Shown: positions 48,839-60,753 of the stretch, in pieces
Numbering within the stretch: position 1 is the stretch's first letter
How the letters are laid out: every line of letters starts with the position of its first letter
Notes under the pieces: generated by a model
What the model saw: the letters and a program-made list of their open reading frames with translations, nothing else
Database searches by the model: none
Told to the model about the DNA's origin: nothing
Source: Saxidomus purpurata
Taxonomy: Eukaryota > Mollusca > Bivalvia > Venerida > Veneridae
Assembly: GCA_022818135.1 (NCBI GenBank)
Contig: JAFMSR010000028.1
Location: 661,086-725,085 of the forward strand
Length of the DNA stretch: 64,000 nucleotides
Direction of reading: 5' to 3'
Position numbers and translations under genes: made by a program

Positions 48839-49176
48839 CGTGGGTCTTGCACGAGACACGTCGTCTTGATGTGCTGAACATTTGTACCACATAATTTGAA
48901 AATCCAATCACGCATGACAAAGCTAGAGCTCGGACACGAATGTGTTCACACATAAGAGGGATTTTGATAAAATAAATTTGACTTGCGATAGGGACGTGGG
49001 TATTGCACGCGACAAGTCTTCTTGATGTGGTGAACATGTGTGCCATATGATTTAAAAAGACCTTAATGCGCCCGGACACGAACAAGTGGAATGCCAGACA
49101 CACAGACAGACAGACAGACGGACGGTGACAGACGGTGCGGGTTAAATATGCTCACATTTTGAGACATAATAAAGTA
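48839..49176 (+). repeat. diverged tandem repeat with GACA/GACG microsatellite
   Basis: Two units share GTxGGTxTTGCACGxGACAxGTCxTCTTGATGTG (about 48836 and 48998). A (CAGA)n/(CGGA)n run lies at 49100-49125, and the 3' end is GAGACATAATAAAG. It is related to 21330-21640 and directly abuts the truncated mariner. Confidence 0.6.
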
Positions 49177-49887
49177 AGTAACACAAGGGATGGGGCAAAT
49201 TTTGATCCTAGGGGGCATAATTGGAACAAGCATAGTGAATTACTAATAAGAGATGTGACAAACAAATTATGTAAGATACAGGCCTCATTTTTATAGAAAA
49301 TAATATAAAACAAAAATTTATTCCAAATGTAAATGTATGCAACAGTTAGCGCAAAGTTTGACCGCTGGTGCATATGTTTAGCAGTCTCATCTAATATCTA
49401 CGATTGATGCCTTACGGTTTTGAAAAAAAAGGTTTTTAAAGGTATTTTCTTCTTATCTTATTATGTATCTATTACAAGATCACAACTAATCCATGGGTAA
49501 GGGCAAAGTTCAACCAAGGGGCATAATGTGTACAAAACTACACAATGCTACATACCAAATGTTTTTCTCAATACGATTTTCTACGTTTTACAGTACACTT
49601 CTTTATGCAATATGTGTACCTTGGACAATCATGGCCTCAGCGGCATGATTTGAGCAAACTCATTGGAAAACCATACACGATGACATATGTCCTTTTTGTG
49701 GCCATCGGAACCGGAATCCTTGATATAATGCAATCTTTTGAACACTTTGGCAGGACCTAATGCCAGAAAAATTAATACCATAAGGCTCTTGCACCCACAT
49801 CACGTAGCTGTATCATATCTATTCCGCATATATAAAAATTACATTCTTCAAGGAACAGGTTATTTGATTATAGTATAGTGTATTCAC

Positions 49888-50034
49888 CTTTTTCCTGAAA
49901 GTGCCCCATAGTTTTCAATGCGTGTCGTCTCGCACAATCATCACAATGGTAAAACTTACAGACAGTGCAATATCGTCCGTCGGCGGTAAATTGTGCCTTG
50001 CAATCACCACACACAAAATGCATCTTTCTTTTTG
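49888..50034 (-). CDS. zinc-binding (B-box-like) exon Z3
   Basis: The acceptor CCTTCAG ends at 50035 and the donor GTGAATAC starts at 49887, with 49 codons in phase 1-1. It reads KRKMHFVCGDCKAQFTADGR, then YCTVCKFYHCDDCARRH, then ALKTMGHFQEK. The spacing is C-x2-C-x10-C-x2-C-x4-C-x2-C-x3-H-x6-H, so all eight ligands of a B-box-like double zinc site are present. It is the most complete copy in the array and the best reference for the RH subtype shared with Z5 and Z7. Confidence 0.85.
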
Positions 50035-51054
50035 CTGAAGGTTTAATTTTTGGTATCTTGTAAAAATACAGGAGCAGTAGACAACTTTAAATGCTCATCG
50101 TACCGTGATTACATCTACAACATGACACTATAACATCACAGTCGAAAACGTTTAAAATGGTCAAAATGAGCATTTGAATTGTAGATTTAAACACATTTCT
50201 CTACGTCGCCAACGTCTAAAACAAATCAACTTATTTGTCATTACTTTACTATAAATGTATGTAAGGTATAAATGTGAGTAAAGTGAGGGAAAACCTTCAA
50301 AAGTTAGAAAAATATGTATAGCATGTGCTTAAAGTCACTTGGCGTTTTATTCTACGTGTGGGAATCAATAGACAGCGTGGTCATTTTTGACGTAGAATTG
50401 CCGAGTATAGACCAACTAAATAAGCGTTTGTTCAAGTCCATCTGCATTGTAACAAAATAAGACAGGTATATTTAAGTGCCTTTGTGGTAAACCATTAATC
50501 TGTTTTCAATTCCTCTCAAGCTCTGAAGAAAATTAGATGTTTAACTTTGTCATTACTTTTTTGTTGGTAATCTTTGACTTTGCCTGTGAAATTAATTGTT
50601 CATATGGCAATATACTCTCTCCAGTTGACGAAATTCCTAGCTGGAGAGCGGCAAGAAGATTCATTTCAAAAGTAAACAATAAGCTGACATTGTTTTGCTG
50701 CATAATCAATTAATAATCAATCAATGTTTTAAAAGTTTGGAAAGTATTGCCTGACTTTTTATTGGTTAATATGTACTTGGTATTGCATCGTTATTGTTAT
50801 AAATATACTTAACATAATTAACAAACAAACCAATTTATAACTACAAATGTACAGAGTGACTTTATATTTCAACTGCGCAACTATGATACGATTATGAAAC
50901 TAGTATTGCAGGACTTTATGAATCAGAAGTCATTTAATAATGATGTCTATATCTAGTATCAAAATGGACTTGAATGATTCTGTTTTATATCTGTCTCTTG
51001 TTTGTCTTTGTTTTACTCGATGTAGTTATTTAATTTTGGAATAAATATATTAAC
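50035..51054 (-). other. intron between Z2 and Z3
   Basis: No exon or repeat recognised. Confidence 0.5.
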
Positions 51055-51174
51055 CTTTTTCTTGTTCTGGTTTACGTGCCAGGCATTTCTCGCAAATGAG
51101 AAATTTACAGTCAGAACAAGTACACTTCCAAATACCAACCGAGTTTCCGTCACACTCAACACAACGGAACGATT
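51055..51174 (-). CDS. Cys-rich exon Z2
   Basis: The acceptor TTAACTTGCAG ends at 51175 and the donor GTTAAT starts at 51054, with 40 codons in phase 1-1. It reads SFRCVECDGNSVGIW, then KCTCSDCKFLICEKCLARK. It has three Cys pairs plus one extra Cys (C-x2-C-x11-C-x2-C-x4-C-x2-C) but no trailing histidines. It keeps the array's general pattern and ends with the charged PEQEK. It is shorter than the other zinc exons and may bind a single zinc. Confidence 0.75.
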
Positions 51175-52211
51175 CTGCAAGTTAAAAATTGTATGAATAC
51201 AGCAACCGAACATACGCACGTTTAATTTTGTTAAGACTTGAGTATTTTAACTTGTCCGTTTTATATTTGTGATAACAATTCAGTCTAAGCTTTCCTAATT
51301 TTATCAAGACAAGAACTATCTTTCGACCACAACAAGGTATTGTTGAAAAGTTAAATGGGATAAAATCTGTAACTCAATGCAGAAGTATGGCTCTGTAACT
51401 TTAAATTCCTATTCAATTCGACATATTTTTGTGTGAACTTGGAATTTGTATTTCAAGTAAGATAGATCATACAGAGGTGAAACGGAAGTAATGTTTCAAA
51501 CAAAATGCAACTAGATTCATATGTCTCGCATATTATCCTAAATTGGTTGGCATTTAACATCAGACAATAAGCATAATAAGGCAAACATTGTTGTTCTTTA
51601 AAAATACAAGAGCGCTCATCATTAGTCTATGTTTGATAAAATGTTACGTTAACTTTGCTTAATATCACTTTAGCATATCTCATTTCACTCTTGTGTCGGA
51701 ACAAATATCAAACGAAAACAATCACATAGACAAAGGTTCACAGTTTATAGTTTGATAATTAAAAAAAGAGTTTCAAAGGAAGCCACTGAAAATTCTATAT
51801 TCTAAGTCTCGGATTTCTTACTTAAAGGACTGTAAGATATTATAATTATGATATGTAATCGATTAATAAGTCAAGCTAAACTGCATTGCTATAAGAACAA
51901 CATCGAATCAGCAATAAACTGTGTGCTACATATTATTTGAGACTCATGTACTACTACGTTTTAGACTAAATTAAGACTGCAGGTAGAATGCATTAAGTTA
52001 AGCTTTGACAATTAAAGATATGGCAACAATATCTGCTAATTTTATTTTTAATTCAAACACATTTTTTTTCTCTTCATAATATTAAGCGATGTACTGCCAA
52101 GTCGGGTATCTTGAATGTTCCCTTTTAAACGAGACACTTTCACCAGTAAAAGAGTTATTTTAAAATAAATGTCGACATTGTTACTCATCCTACTTTGTAT
52201 TTAGTATTCAC
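51175..52211 (-). other. intron between Z1 and Z2
   Basis: No exon or repeat recognised. Confidence 0.5.
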
Positions 52212-52343
52212 CGTTAGGATGCATGTTCTTAAGATCTATCATTGTATGTTGACTTGAGCAATCATCACAAAATGTTTGGTCGCAGTTTTTACAGAAACTT
52301 CCACTGGTAGAGGCTCTTTTGCATATATGACAATAAATACATT
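52212..52343 (-). CDS. zinc-binding (B-box-like) exon Z1
   Basis: The acceptor CAAATTTCAG ends at 52344 and the donor GTGAATAC starts at 52211, with 44 codons in phase 1-1. It reads CIYCHICKRASTSGSFCKNC, then DQTFCDDCSSQHTMIDLKN, then MHPN. The spacing is C-x2-C-x9-C-x2-C-x4-C-x2-C-x3-H-x8-H, with an additional upstream Cys, a full B-box-like set. If the donor were not used, a stop follows three codons later. It is the first zinc exon after the four membrane exons, so it would sit just past TM4. Confidence 0.85.
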
Positions 52344-52739
52344 CTGAAATTTGACAAACGATAAGGTACGAGTTAAACTGGGCAAACACCAATATCGCAA
52401 ATATCAATTTGCATCGCATATATGTATTATGTGCATGGTTATTTCTGAAATACAAAGTAAGAATATACATATTAACATAATAAATTTGATATAATGTACA
52501 CGTTATTAATTTGCAAATTTACATGTCAATAACGAAGGGCAATATACACAATCGTTTATAATTAACAATAAGTACAAATGTCCGTACAGACAATATATAA
52601 AAATTCTAGTCAGACCATAATTATCGGTTTGTCGATTGTTCAGTTTTACAACAATATGCCCTAACTCTTTAGAAACTTCAAGAGATTGAGAAAAGCTTTA
52701 CATATTACTACAATATACAATAATAGTAGTAAAAGTTAC

Positions 52740-52850
52740 CTTCTAATTCCTTGATAAAACATAGTACAATGGCAACAGGAATCCAGACTAATATGACCAA
52801 TAAAAGTATAGGATAGGTCTGTATATCCTGTATTTCATTTATGCATTTCA
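52740..52850 (-). CDS. transmembrane exon TM4
   Basis: The acceptor ACTGTTTCAG ends at 52851 and the donor GTAACT starts at 52739, with 37 codons in phase 1-1. It reads KCINEIQDIQTYPILLLVIL, then VWIPVAIVLCFIKELE. One helix of about 20 residues carries a WIPVAI proline kink. It joins Z1 in frame about 400 bp downstream, which links the membrane and zinc blocks physically. Confidence 0.75.
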
Positions 52851-54971
52851 CTGAAACAGTTTTACATAGTTATTACATTAATTGCCTAATAATCTTAAAA
52901 CATTAAAGCACGTGCACGTACACGTACACATACACCCATGATATACGAATTGCTATTATTTGTCTTACGTTTAATATTGGTACCGTTAGCATCTCTACAC
53001 CTTCTTATGTAGGGAATATATGATATTTGGATACCCTATGTAAAACCCACTAAACAGACTTTATTTTTCATAATATCATTGTCAAATGTACAGTGTTTTT
53101 CAGCGCATGCAATCCCTCACTAGATAAAGTTTCGCTTTTTAATCGGGATGGGGTTACATGCAGGTACATGGTAAATTATGAATTTAATTTCAATTTTGAT
53201 TTATATTTCAAAATGTGATCAAATGTAGATAAAGATTGATAGAAAAAATCCAAAGAGGAATATTAAATCCAACAATATGTATTTAGTTATACCTAATCTT
53301 GATAAAACGACGTAAAAGGGGATTCTATTTCCCTACGAAAGATATAAGTCGTAAAATAATACAAGCAGAAATAAGTGAATGTATATCTTACAGTATACTT
53401 TGGCACATAATGTTAAGGAATACATGTAACTGAACCGCTATATCTACATCAGTATCCGAAGGAAAATTCGGTATGGCCTGACATTTATTTCGTTCTTTAA
53501 ATACATTGAATATTACAGAATCACACATTTTGCATCCTTACCACAATCATTGCAGAAACGACGGACATATTTTAACTAAACAATAAAGATATCTGCCAGT
53601 TACTACATTGGCTATAATCTTAGCAAATAATGAACTTTGTAGGGCAGAGTATTTTTTATCAATGCCAAAATACAGTCCTATTTAACCAAATGAACGTTCA
53701 TATTTAATTTCTACCATGATTTTCATCAGTTCGTGAACAGAGACATACGTAATTGAGTAAAATATAAATGCTTAGATACAATTGTATAGTAACAACTGTT
53801 AGTCACAGTTAGAACTCTATTTTCAAAGAGACTTTTGTTGACTCATTCAGTAGGTACATTTTGTATAACAGTGCCCGTCTTCAGGAAAAGAATACGATAT
53901 ATTCAATAACTTAATGTCTAGTAAATGAGACAGTATTTAAAACAAATACATAGAGGATATTTGTTTTATCAATTTTATTTCACAAGTGAACACCAAACAT
54001 TAATATCTTCACGAGTGGCGTAGCCACGAGTGAAAATGTCATTTGTTTGGTGTTCACGAGTTCACGATTTTCTTTTATTTTATGTTGTTTGGTTAAATAT
54101 TCAGTAAAATTTGGAATTATAGTATTTCTTATTCCCCACGGATAACCCCATAATGATTACTACCATCATTACTGAAAACGCAACAAAAGTAGTTCAAAAT
54201 ATTTTGATTATTTCAGATAAAAGTATTTAAGATGTCATTTCAATCTTTTTTTATTAAATAAGGCTGCACTTCGTCACACCATGAATCGTGGCGTAATAAT
54301 CAATCAGCTGTTAATTCATAAAAAAATGCTCGGTCCAGGACTGATCTAAGTGCAAAATTTGTCACCATTTAATGCATTTGTGAATAATGAGCGATGGTAG
54401 AGGTAGTTTTCCACTTTTAATAAGTGACTTATAGGTTTCAGACCATGATCATACAAGTATGAAGAAATTACTGTGAAAATTGGATGGTGGTGAAACAAAA
54501 TGAAAACCAACTTTTTCTCAAATTTTTATTCAAACTTGCTATAGATGGATAGAAAATGATCTAAGTAAGCGAATAAATACCTACAAGCCTATGTTTATTT
54601 AAAAAATAAAAATTTTATAGCCATTTTTCAATTTTATCTTATGTTCTATCACCGATAATTGAGGGAAAATATGCTTCTCATAGGTGAGAAAGTTGATAAA
54701 GCTAAGTATTTTAACGTAATTAATCACTCACTGTCAATCATGTGTATGATACTTTTGTATGGATGACGAGCTGAAGATCCCGGGTGTGAAAATATGGGAC
54801 TTTTGTTTAGAATGTGGTTAAAAAATAGTTCGGCAAAAACAGTGAAAATAAAAATGATATTTTCACTGCTTTGAAACAGTGAAATACCAATTTTTTTATT
54901 TCACTGATATATTTCAGTATTTTACTGAAAAGCATAAAATAAAATATTTTTATTCTTCCACGTTACTTTAC
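52851..54971 (-). other. intron between TM3 and TM4
   Basis: It contains a CACGTACAC-rich microsatellite (52910-52935) and the foldback-related repeat at 53985-54640 listed separately. No other exon seen. Confidence 0.5.
53985..54640. repeat. foldback-element relative (second copy)
   Basis: GTGAACACCAAAC (about 53986-53998) is mirrored by GTTTGGTGTTCAC (54046-54058) around a CACGAGTGGCGTAGCCACGAGTG palindrome. 54488-54640 is related to 4086-4231 (shared AACTTTTTCTC, TTGCTATAGATGG, TATGTTTA.TTAAAAAATAAAAATT). The exact borders are unclear. Confidence 0.6.
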
Positions 54972-55064
54972 CTAAGAATGCCCATATAACGAAAAATGGC
55001 GGTGCAATGATAAGAAAACAACCAATTCCTGTGAGTAGTTTAAACGTAGGGCTCCGCTGCTTAA
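54972..55064 (-). CDS. transmembrane exon TM3
   Basis: The acceptor ATGATTTCAG ends at 55065 and the donor GTAAAGTAAC starts at 54971, with 31 codons in phase 1-1. It reads KQRSPTFKLLTGIGCF, then LIIAPPFFVIWAFL. One helix follows a basic stretch. It shows the same QR-S-P-K-L-IGC-I-PF-IW order as TM5, so the two exons look like paralogues. It is the shortest of the membrane exons. Confidence 0.75.
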   Translation of the reverse strand, partial: LSSGALRLNYSQELVVFLSLHRHFSLYGHS

Positions 55065-55454
55065 CTGAAATCATAGAAATGTAAGTGATATCAACATTTA
55101 TATTAATCGTATTGATTTCAAATCGTTACTGCAGTAAAACTAACCTGAATGACTTCTTTATTATTTCTGGCAAGCGCTATCCCAAATAGCCTAATGGGCT
55201 CGGTTTTTCTTGAATTATCAAAACTTATAGTACTATAATATTTTAGTATAGCTAGTGTAAAGCAGTATTACGTTAATGTACGGTAATAGGCCAATACTCG
55301 ACTGTGGGAATCTGAAACAGCGTAGAAAATATAAAAATCTTTTTTTAAAGTCCCATTAGCACTCTGGATGTAAAATTACTTATAGCTCTTATATATCTTA
55401 CATGTACGACACACATACCTTACGCTTTTAAACCGAAAGTACTATAGGTTACTG

Positions 55455-55553
55455 AACTTGTATGGTGACATTTCTAGGAACAAGCTGCTTTGGCGGGAAC
55501 AACGAGCTTGTGCAAAATCCATGAGTTTCGCCATACAAGTTCAATAACCTTTT
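55455..55553. repeat. foldback with ~22-bp arms
   Basis: AGGTTACTGAACTTGTATGG (near 55456-55465 onward) pairs with CCATACAAGTTCAATAACCT (about 55532-55551), with one mismatch. The interior has AACAAGCTGC and GAGCTTGTGC arms. Confidence 0.65.
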
Positions 55554-55681
55554 TATTATATAAACAAAACAACAATTTAAATTTGGAAATTTGTGAGAAA
55601 ACTAACGTACTAGTTTACCATGTACATTTTCTATATTGCGTGTGATATTCTCATTAATAGACGCGATTTAAACAGTAATCT

Positions 55682-55831
55682 ATGGCTTGGAGTGCTTTAT
55701 CAAAATTGAAACATTTCCCGACGGTAATGTGCCTACGTAATAATTCACTCGGGCTTCGTCCTCGTGATTTATCCCGCCCAGCACATTACCTCCGTGGAAT
55801 GCTACAATTTCGATAAAGCACTCCAAGCCAT
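55682..55831. mobile_element. foldback element, perfect 20-bp arms
   Basis: ATGGCTTGGAGTGCTTTATC (55682-55701) is the exact complement of 55812-55831. Inner arms GGTAATGTGC/GCACATTACC (about 55723, 55780) also pair, so the whole 150 bp can fold into one stem. Confidence 0.8.
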
Positions 55832-55839
55832 GGATCATT

Positions 55840-56290
55840 TTGATTCTTATAAGCCGAATTTATGAAAATTGTAGTAACTACTACGGACCTTTTTCAGGAA
55901 GGCGGTAATGTGTATTAGGCCATAAATAGTGGCTGTTGGAATTCACTCCTCTATAGTGGACCACCATGCAAGAGGGCATGCATAGCTATATTATACAAAT
56001 TTATTTTTAATTTAATCATCTAATATAGAAGAAAGTACATGTACATGACTGTGATAGTATGCAGAAGACGTCAGATTCAGAACCTAACACAGTAGACAAT
56101 CGATTTAAATGCGTACCGATAAACCGAATGTGTAAAACACTTGCACTACAATTTTTTCAAATAATTGAAAGGATTGCTACCAAACATGAAAGCTTCAGCC
56201 AAACATTTCAGCAAACATCGATAAAAACGTGTTATAGTTTCGTAAAACCTTCATACACAATTGTTCAGTGCATATTTTTGGATGGATAGG
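55840..56290. other. non-coding stretch
   Basis: A 76-codon + frame (56059-56289) has no splice context or domain pattern. Nothing else seen. Confidence 0.5.
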
Positions 56291-56306
56291 CTTTTATTTC
56301 ACATAT

Positions 56307-56775
56307 ACACCGAAACCGAACCGAATCCGATTAGAGACCGAATTCTATTCGTTTCGGATTCGGCTTGTGCTTTCACATATACACCGAATTTTGACCCGAA
56401 TGTCTGGCTGAGTACATGTATATATATATAATTATGTTAAAAAGCTGTTTCTAGTGTTCGGTTCTAAACTGTCCCTTACAACACACGGTCTTTATAAACC
56501 TTGTCAAATGTGAATCGTCTTTCCTGAATTATCATTTCTATTTTGTCATAAGGCCAACATCTGAGAGAATCTATGTTGCAGACTGGATTAAGTGTTTACG
56601 TTGAGAAGGAAACATTGGTTACCGAGTCCTTAAAAATTAGAAATCGAATTTGTGCATGTTTTTGTTTTGGTTTCGGGTTCGTTGCGGATTCGGTTTCGGT
56701 GTATATATGAAAGGCCCCAGTTTGTCATACTGTATTCTATTATTTGTTGGTTCGGATTCGGTTCGGTTTCGGTGT
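56307..56775. mobile_element. non-coding element with perfect 24-bp inverted ends
   Basis: The 24 bases at 56307-56330 (ACACCGAAACCGAACCGAAT...) are the exact complement of 56752-56775. Additional CCGAAACG/TTTCGGTGT subrepeats lie inside both ends (56380, 56685). It is 469 bp with no frame, so MITE-like. Confidence 0.8.
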
Positions 56776-56779
56776 ACAT

Positions 56780-58380
56780 GTATATTTGAAATGGCTCTTA
56801 TTATAAAACGTCGTTAGATTGGCACACACATTTCTCGATATACATGTATGTTCTTCTTGAAAAAAACTTATTTATTCATTTTTGTACTTACATTAAGGTC
56901 ATTGTAAACTTTTTGAGAAAATAATCTGCTTGTTGTAAGTAATGTCCCTATTAGCACTGGTGGAATTTTATTTGGGTCAAATAATTAAGTTTGGTGGTAC
57001 AAAAACATTAACGACGATTCAAAGTTGATACAAATGGCCATAATAAGTCTAAGAAAATGCTTCACAGTTAGCTAATCTTGCCTTCATATGTTGGTCATAA
57101 TGGTTAAGAAGTATTCCAAATTTCAAAGCATAAATAAGTGGGTTGGTGCGAAATGTTAGTCGAAAAAGGGCCATTTTTCTGACAACATCCTTGACAGAGT
57201 TATGGAATGGTGGTGGTGTGGGGGGTGGGGGGGGGTGTTATAATGGTTAGCAAGAACTAAAGTTTCAAACCGATATCGGCAAAATTTCCTAAAAAATCCA
57301 GTATTATTTTATATCTAGCATGTACCCCAGAGGCGTGCTTTCAAGCACACTTGGTCCAGGTACATCTGACATAATTGTATTTCTATTTTTCTTGCATTCA
57401 TAGTTGTTTATGATAGCTAGGTAACTGCAACATTAATTATTCTTAAGATGGAAAGCTTCAAACAAAACACAAGCGACGCAGTATAGACACTAAGAATTGT
57501 TTGGATTAGAAACATTCCTAGAATAGTGTAAGGCAAACTTGTCCCGATTTGTTATCTTTTTGAAAGAGTACAAGCTTTATTTTGTTGCATGCACGGGACG
57601 ACGGAACGTTGTCCGAGTGAAAGTTGTTCTGTAACGACTAGCGTGTTTTTTTCTGTACTTCATATCATATTCCCTTGCTCTGTACGATCTATAATTGTTC
57701 AATTTTTCAATTTTCTACGGAAATGCCTCTATATAGACACCAATTTTATTCATCGTAGTTTTCTTTTGCAGAAAAACAAACTAAAACATCTGTTTTGCTA
57801 ATGGACAGACGCTACTGGAAACAGAATTGTGAAAATGTATACTTTCTGGACGTCCTATCCACCAAAAAATTTAACGGACATGCATGCATGTACACAAAAA
57901 GTTATACTCTCTTTCTATATCAATCCTTATATTAAATTTAAAGAAAATTGACATACGCAAAAACGAAGTTTTGCGGGCGACAAAATAACCGTGCAGGGCG
58001 CCGCCATTAAAACGCTGTACTTTTTACTTTTTAACTTCTTTTTTTGCACACGGCACGACAAGCTCCGTCGCCATGATTCCTATTCAGGTATAAAAACGAA
58101 AAGTTTCTTCTCTTATCATATACACAAACATGCAAATACGTCACAAAGCACAACGCTAACACATGATCAAGGGGTCTGCTGAATCCTACGTCACCGCATT
58201 CAGATGACCAGTTACCCGAACTCTTAGTAACTGGGGATTTAACCGATATAGCATGTACAACTCGCTGGTCCTCGCACGTGTAAAAGCGATACATCTCCGC
58301 TGCTTTTAGTCCTAAGTATTATTAATTACTAATGCAGAATCTGACAAAATGAATCAGGCTATAGAATATGAGAAAAACAA
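56780..58380. other. non-coding stretch with G-rich tract
   Basis: A G-rich run (57210-57236) is the only notable sequence. No exon is supported on either strand. Confidence 0.45.
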
Positions 58381-58880
58381 AACAAGAGGGTCATGATGGC
58401 CCAATATCGCTCATCTGAGCACAGTGCACTTACCTAAGAAAGTCACTTGTTGCTAAAGGGAGTCAGTAGTTGCTTAAGCTAGGGAAAGTCACTTGTTGCT
58501 TAAGAAGTCACCAGCTGCAAGGGGCAGCCAGTGCTCGCTTAGGGAATCACTGGTCACTAGGGGAAGTCAGTTATTGGCAAAACAGTCAACTGTTCCTAAT
58601 GGCTAATGATGTCGCTGGTGGCAAGAGAATGCTAAAGGTTGCTAAAGAAGTCAATGCTAAGGGAACTCATTGGTTACTAAGTTGTTTCTAAGGAAGTCAA
58701 AGGTTCCTAAGGAAGTCAGAGGTTCCTAAGGAAGTCAAAGATTCCTAAGGAAATCACTTGTTCCAAGGGGAAGTCAATGGTTGCTAGGGGAAGTAACTGG
58801 TAAGGAAGTTGCTTACTAAGTCATTTGTTGGTAAGGAATTCACTGACTGCTAATGAAGTCGCTGGACACTTGCCAAGGTC
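58381..58880 (+). mobile_element. AACAAGAGGGTCATGA element, copy 2, with ~20-bp array
   Basis: It starts AACAAGAGGGTCATGATGGC and GCTCATCTGAG, like 44266. It then has about twenty diverged units of the type GAAGTCACTGGTTGCTAAGG. Confidence 0.7.
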
Positions 58881-59439
58881 GGTTGTTTTACTTACGAGCT
58901 TTTTACATTTTAGCAATGCCATTTTAGAAAGTACTGTGCTGTCTTATTATAGTATGTACTTTCGATTTCAAAAGCAACGGTAAACAATGGTCAATAACGC
59001 CGGTAAGACATATTTCAGCTGCAGAGAAATTTACACCTGAAGTGTTCATGGAAACTTAAGCATAACATGCAAATAATTTATTACAAAACTTGCTGCTTCC
59101 ATAAAACAAAGAAATAATTTTACGTTTCAATGAAAGTCTCATGAACATAAGATTATCTTTGCAAGAAGTACACATCGACCAACAGTTTTTATGCACGTGA
59201 ACGTGTTAAATTATGTGAAAATACGCAAGGGTAATTTCAAACTGAATATATTCCTGTCATCAAGCATGGTATACCGTTTATAATACATCATGTTAAAATT
59301 ATTTGTTGCATATTTGAGACAAAATGCCGAAACTGTGGAATAATCATTGTATCTTGAAGTGATTTTTGTCGACATTTTCGAAACATAACGTGAGACGTTG
59401 ACTTTTTCTAGGCTAGGTTGGAACATAAATCCTGCACAT

Positions 59440-60125
59440 TGTCATGGTAAAATGAATTTTTGACTAAAGTTTCATGAAAGTTTCATCAGAGATTTTGAGC
59501 GGACACAACAAACAAATGAAGCTTACGTGTGACCTAGATCTTGAGCTAGTTTAGTAGGAACACGGCTCATGTACGTTGTCGTGGTATGGTATATATGTGA
59601 GCAGTTTCATGAAAATCATTCAAAGAATTAGAGAGATATGGAGTGGACACGAGAGTCTAATGACCATTGAGTGTGACATAAACCCGAGGGTTCTACACGT
59701 TGCTTGATGATATGAAACTCCAGACTCAAATGCCATAAAAGGTCGTTAAGATATTAAGGAGATACGGCCCGGATACGAAAAACAAGTGACCCCTAAATGT
59801 CAAGTTGACCTAATCCGTATAGGTGGTTCTGCACGTTGCGTTATGACATGAATCTCTAACTTAAGTTTCATAAAAACAAACTAAGGGGTAAAGGTGAACT
59901 AAAGCGAACACAAAAAACAAGTGACCACAAATGTGATTTTGACCTTCATCCGAAGTGTTAAAACATTGGCTTTGCAAGCTGCTTGATCTCATGAACATTT
60001 AACAAACATTGGAGTGGAAACAATGATTTTAACCTGGCGGGGTGGGAACATGTCGTCTAGGGGAGATGGCCATTTGTCCCAAGTCTCATGAGAACCCTTC
60101 AGGGGCTTTCGGAGATACGCATAGG
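59440..60125 (+). repeat. ~180-bp degenerate tandem repeat
   Basis: Units share CATGAAAxTCATxAxAGA, GAGATATGGAGTGGACACGA-like and GTTCTxCACGTTGCxTGATGxxATGAA phrases (59580, 59695, 59830). Typical of the tandem cores of bivalve elements. No coding. Confidence 0.6.
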
Positions 60126-60648
60126 ACATCAACCTATCAACCAGCATTAGACTTACCTATACCTAATCTTAATTAATCCAGAAGCCCACCCTTAAATTGG
60201 GAAAATTGGAAATTAGAAATCACTTTTTTCGATCTGAAATACAACACATAATTCAACAGGGTTGCAAAAAAGTAAGCTATGCATTTTAGGTGCATTCTGC
60301 TTAAAAGGGCCCATGATTCATTGTTGAATGCGCAACTTCTTTTTATGCACTGTCTAATATGCATCGTGTAATTTGCAGATTAGATTGCATAATGAATGAT
60401 ATATACACTATAGCAATTCAATGTAATGAGCTTGATATACACACCACAGGCTCTCTGCCAGCCTGATAAAGCAAAATGCGACAATTTATACTACCGAATA
60501 CTGCCTCAATCCGATTATTTACAAACATCTTAATTTGTGTTCGTACATGTATAATATTTAGAATGTGTGAACTTAGTTATTACACTCTTTAATAAATTGT
60601 ATAAATTGAAATATATCTAGAAACAAAAGTCAAAAATATTAAACTTAC

Positions 60649-60753
60649 ATTCGTTCCAAAATTTAATTAGCAGACCAATTATTCCGAAAAGTGAAAGACC
60701 AGGAAAACATGTAACGAGTATTAGCGATACAACTGCAAATGTCATCCGCGTCC
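60649..60753 (-). CDS. transmembrane exon TM2
   Basis: The acceptor TTATTTGTTTCAG ends at 60754 and the donor GTAAGTTTAA starts at 60648, with 35 codons in phase 1-1. It reads TRMTFAVVSLILVTCFPG, then LSLFGIIGLLIKFWNE. One long hydrophobic helix has basic residues on both sides. Its strong donor and polypyrimidine acceptor make it one of the better-supported exons of this gene. Confidence 0.75.
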
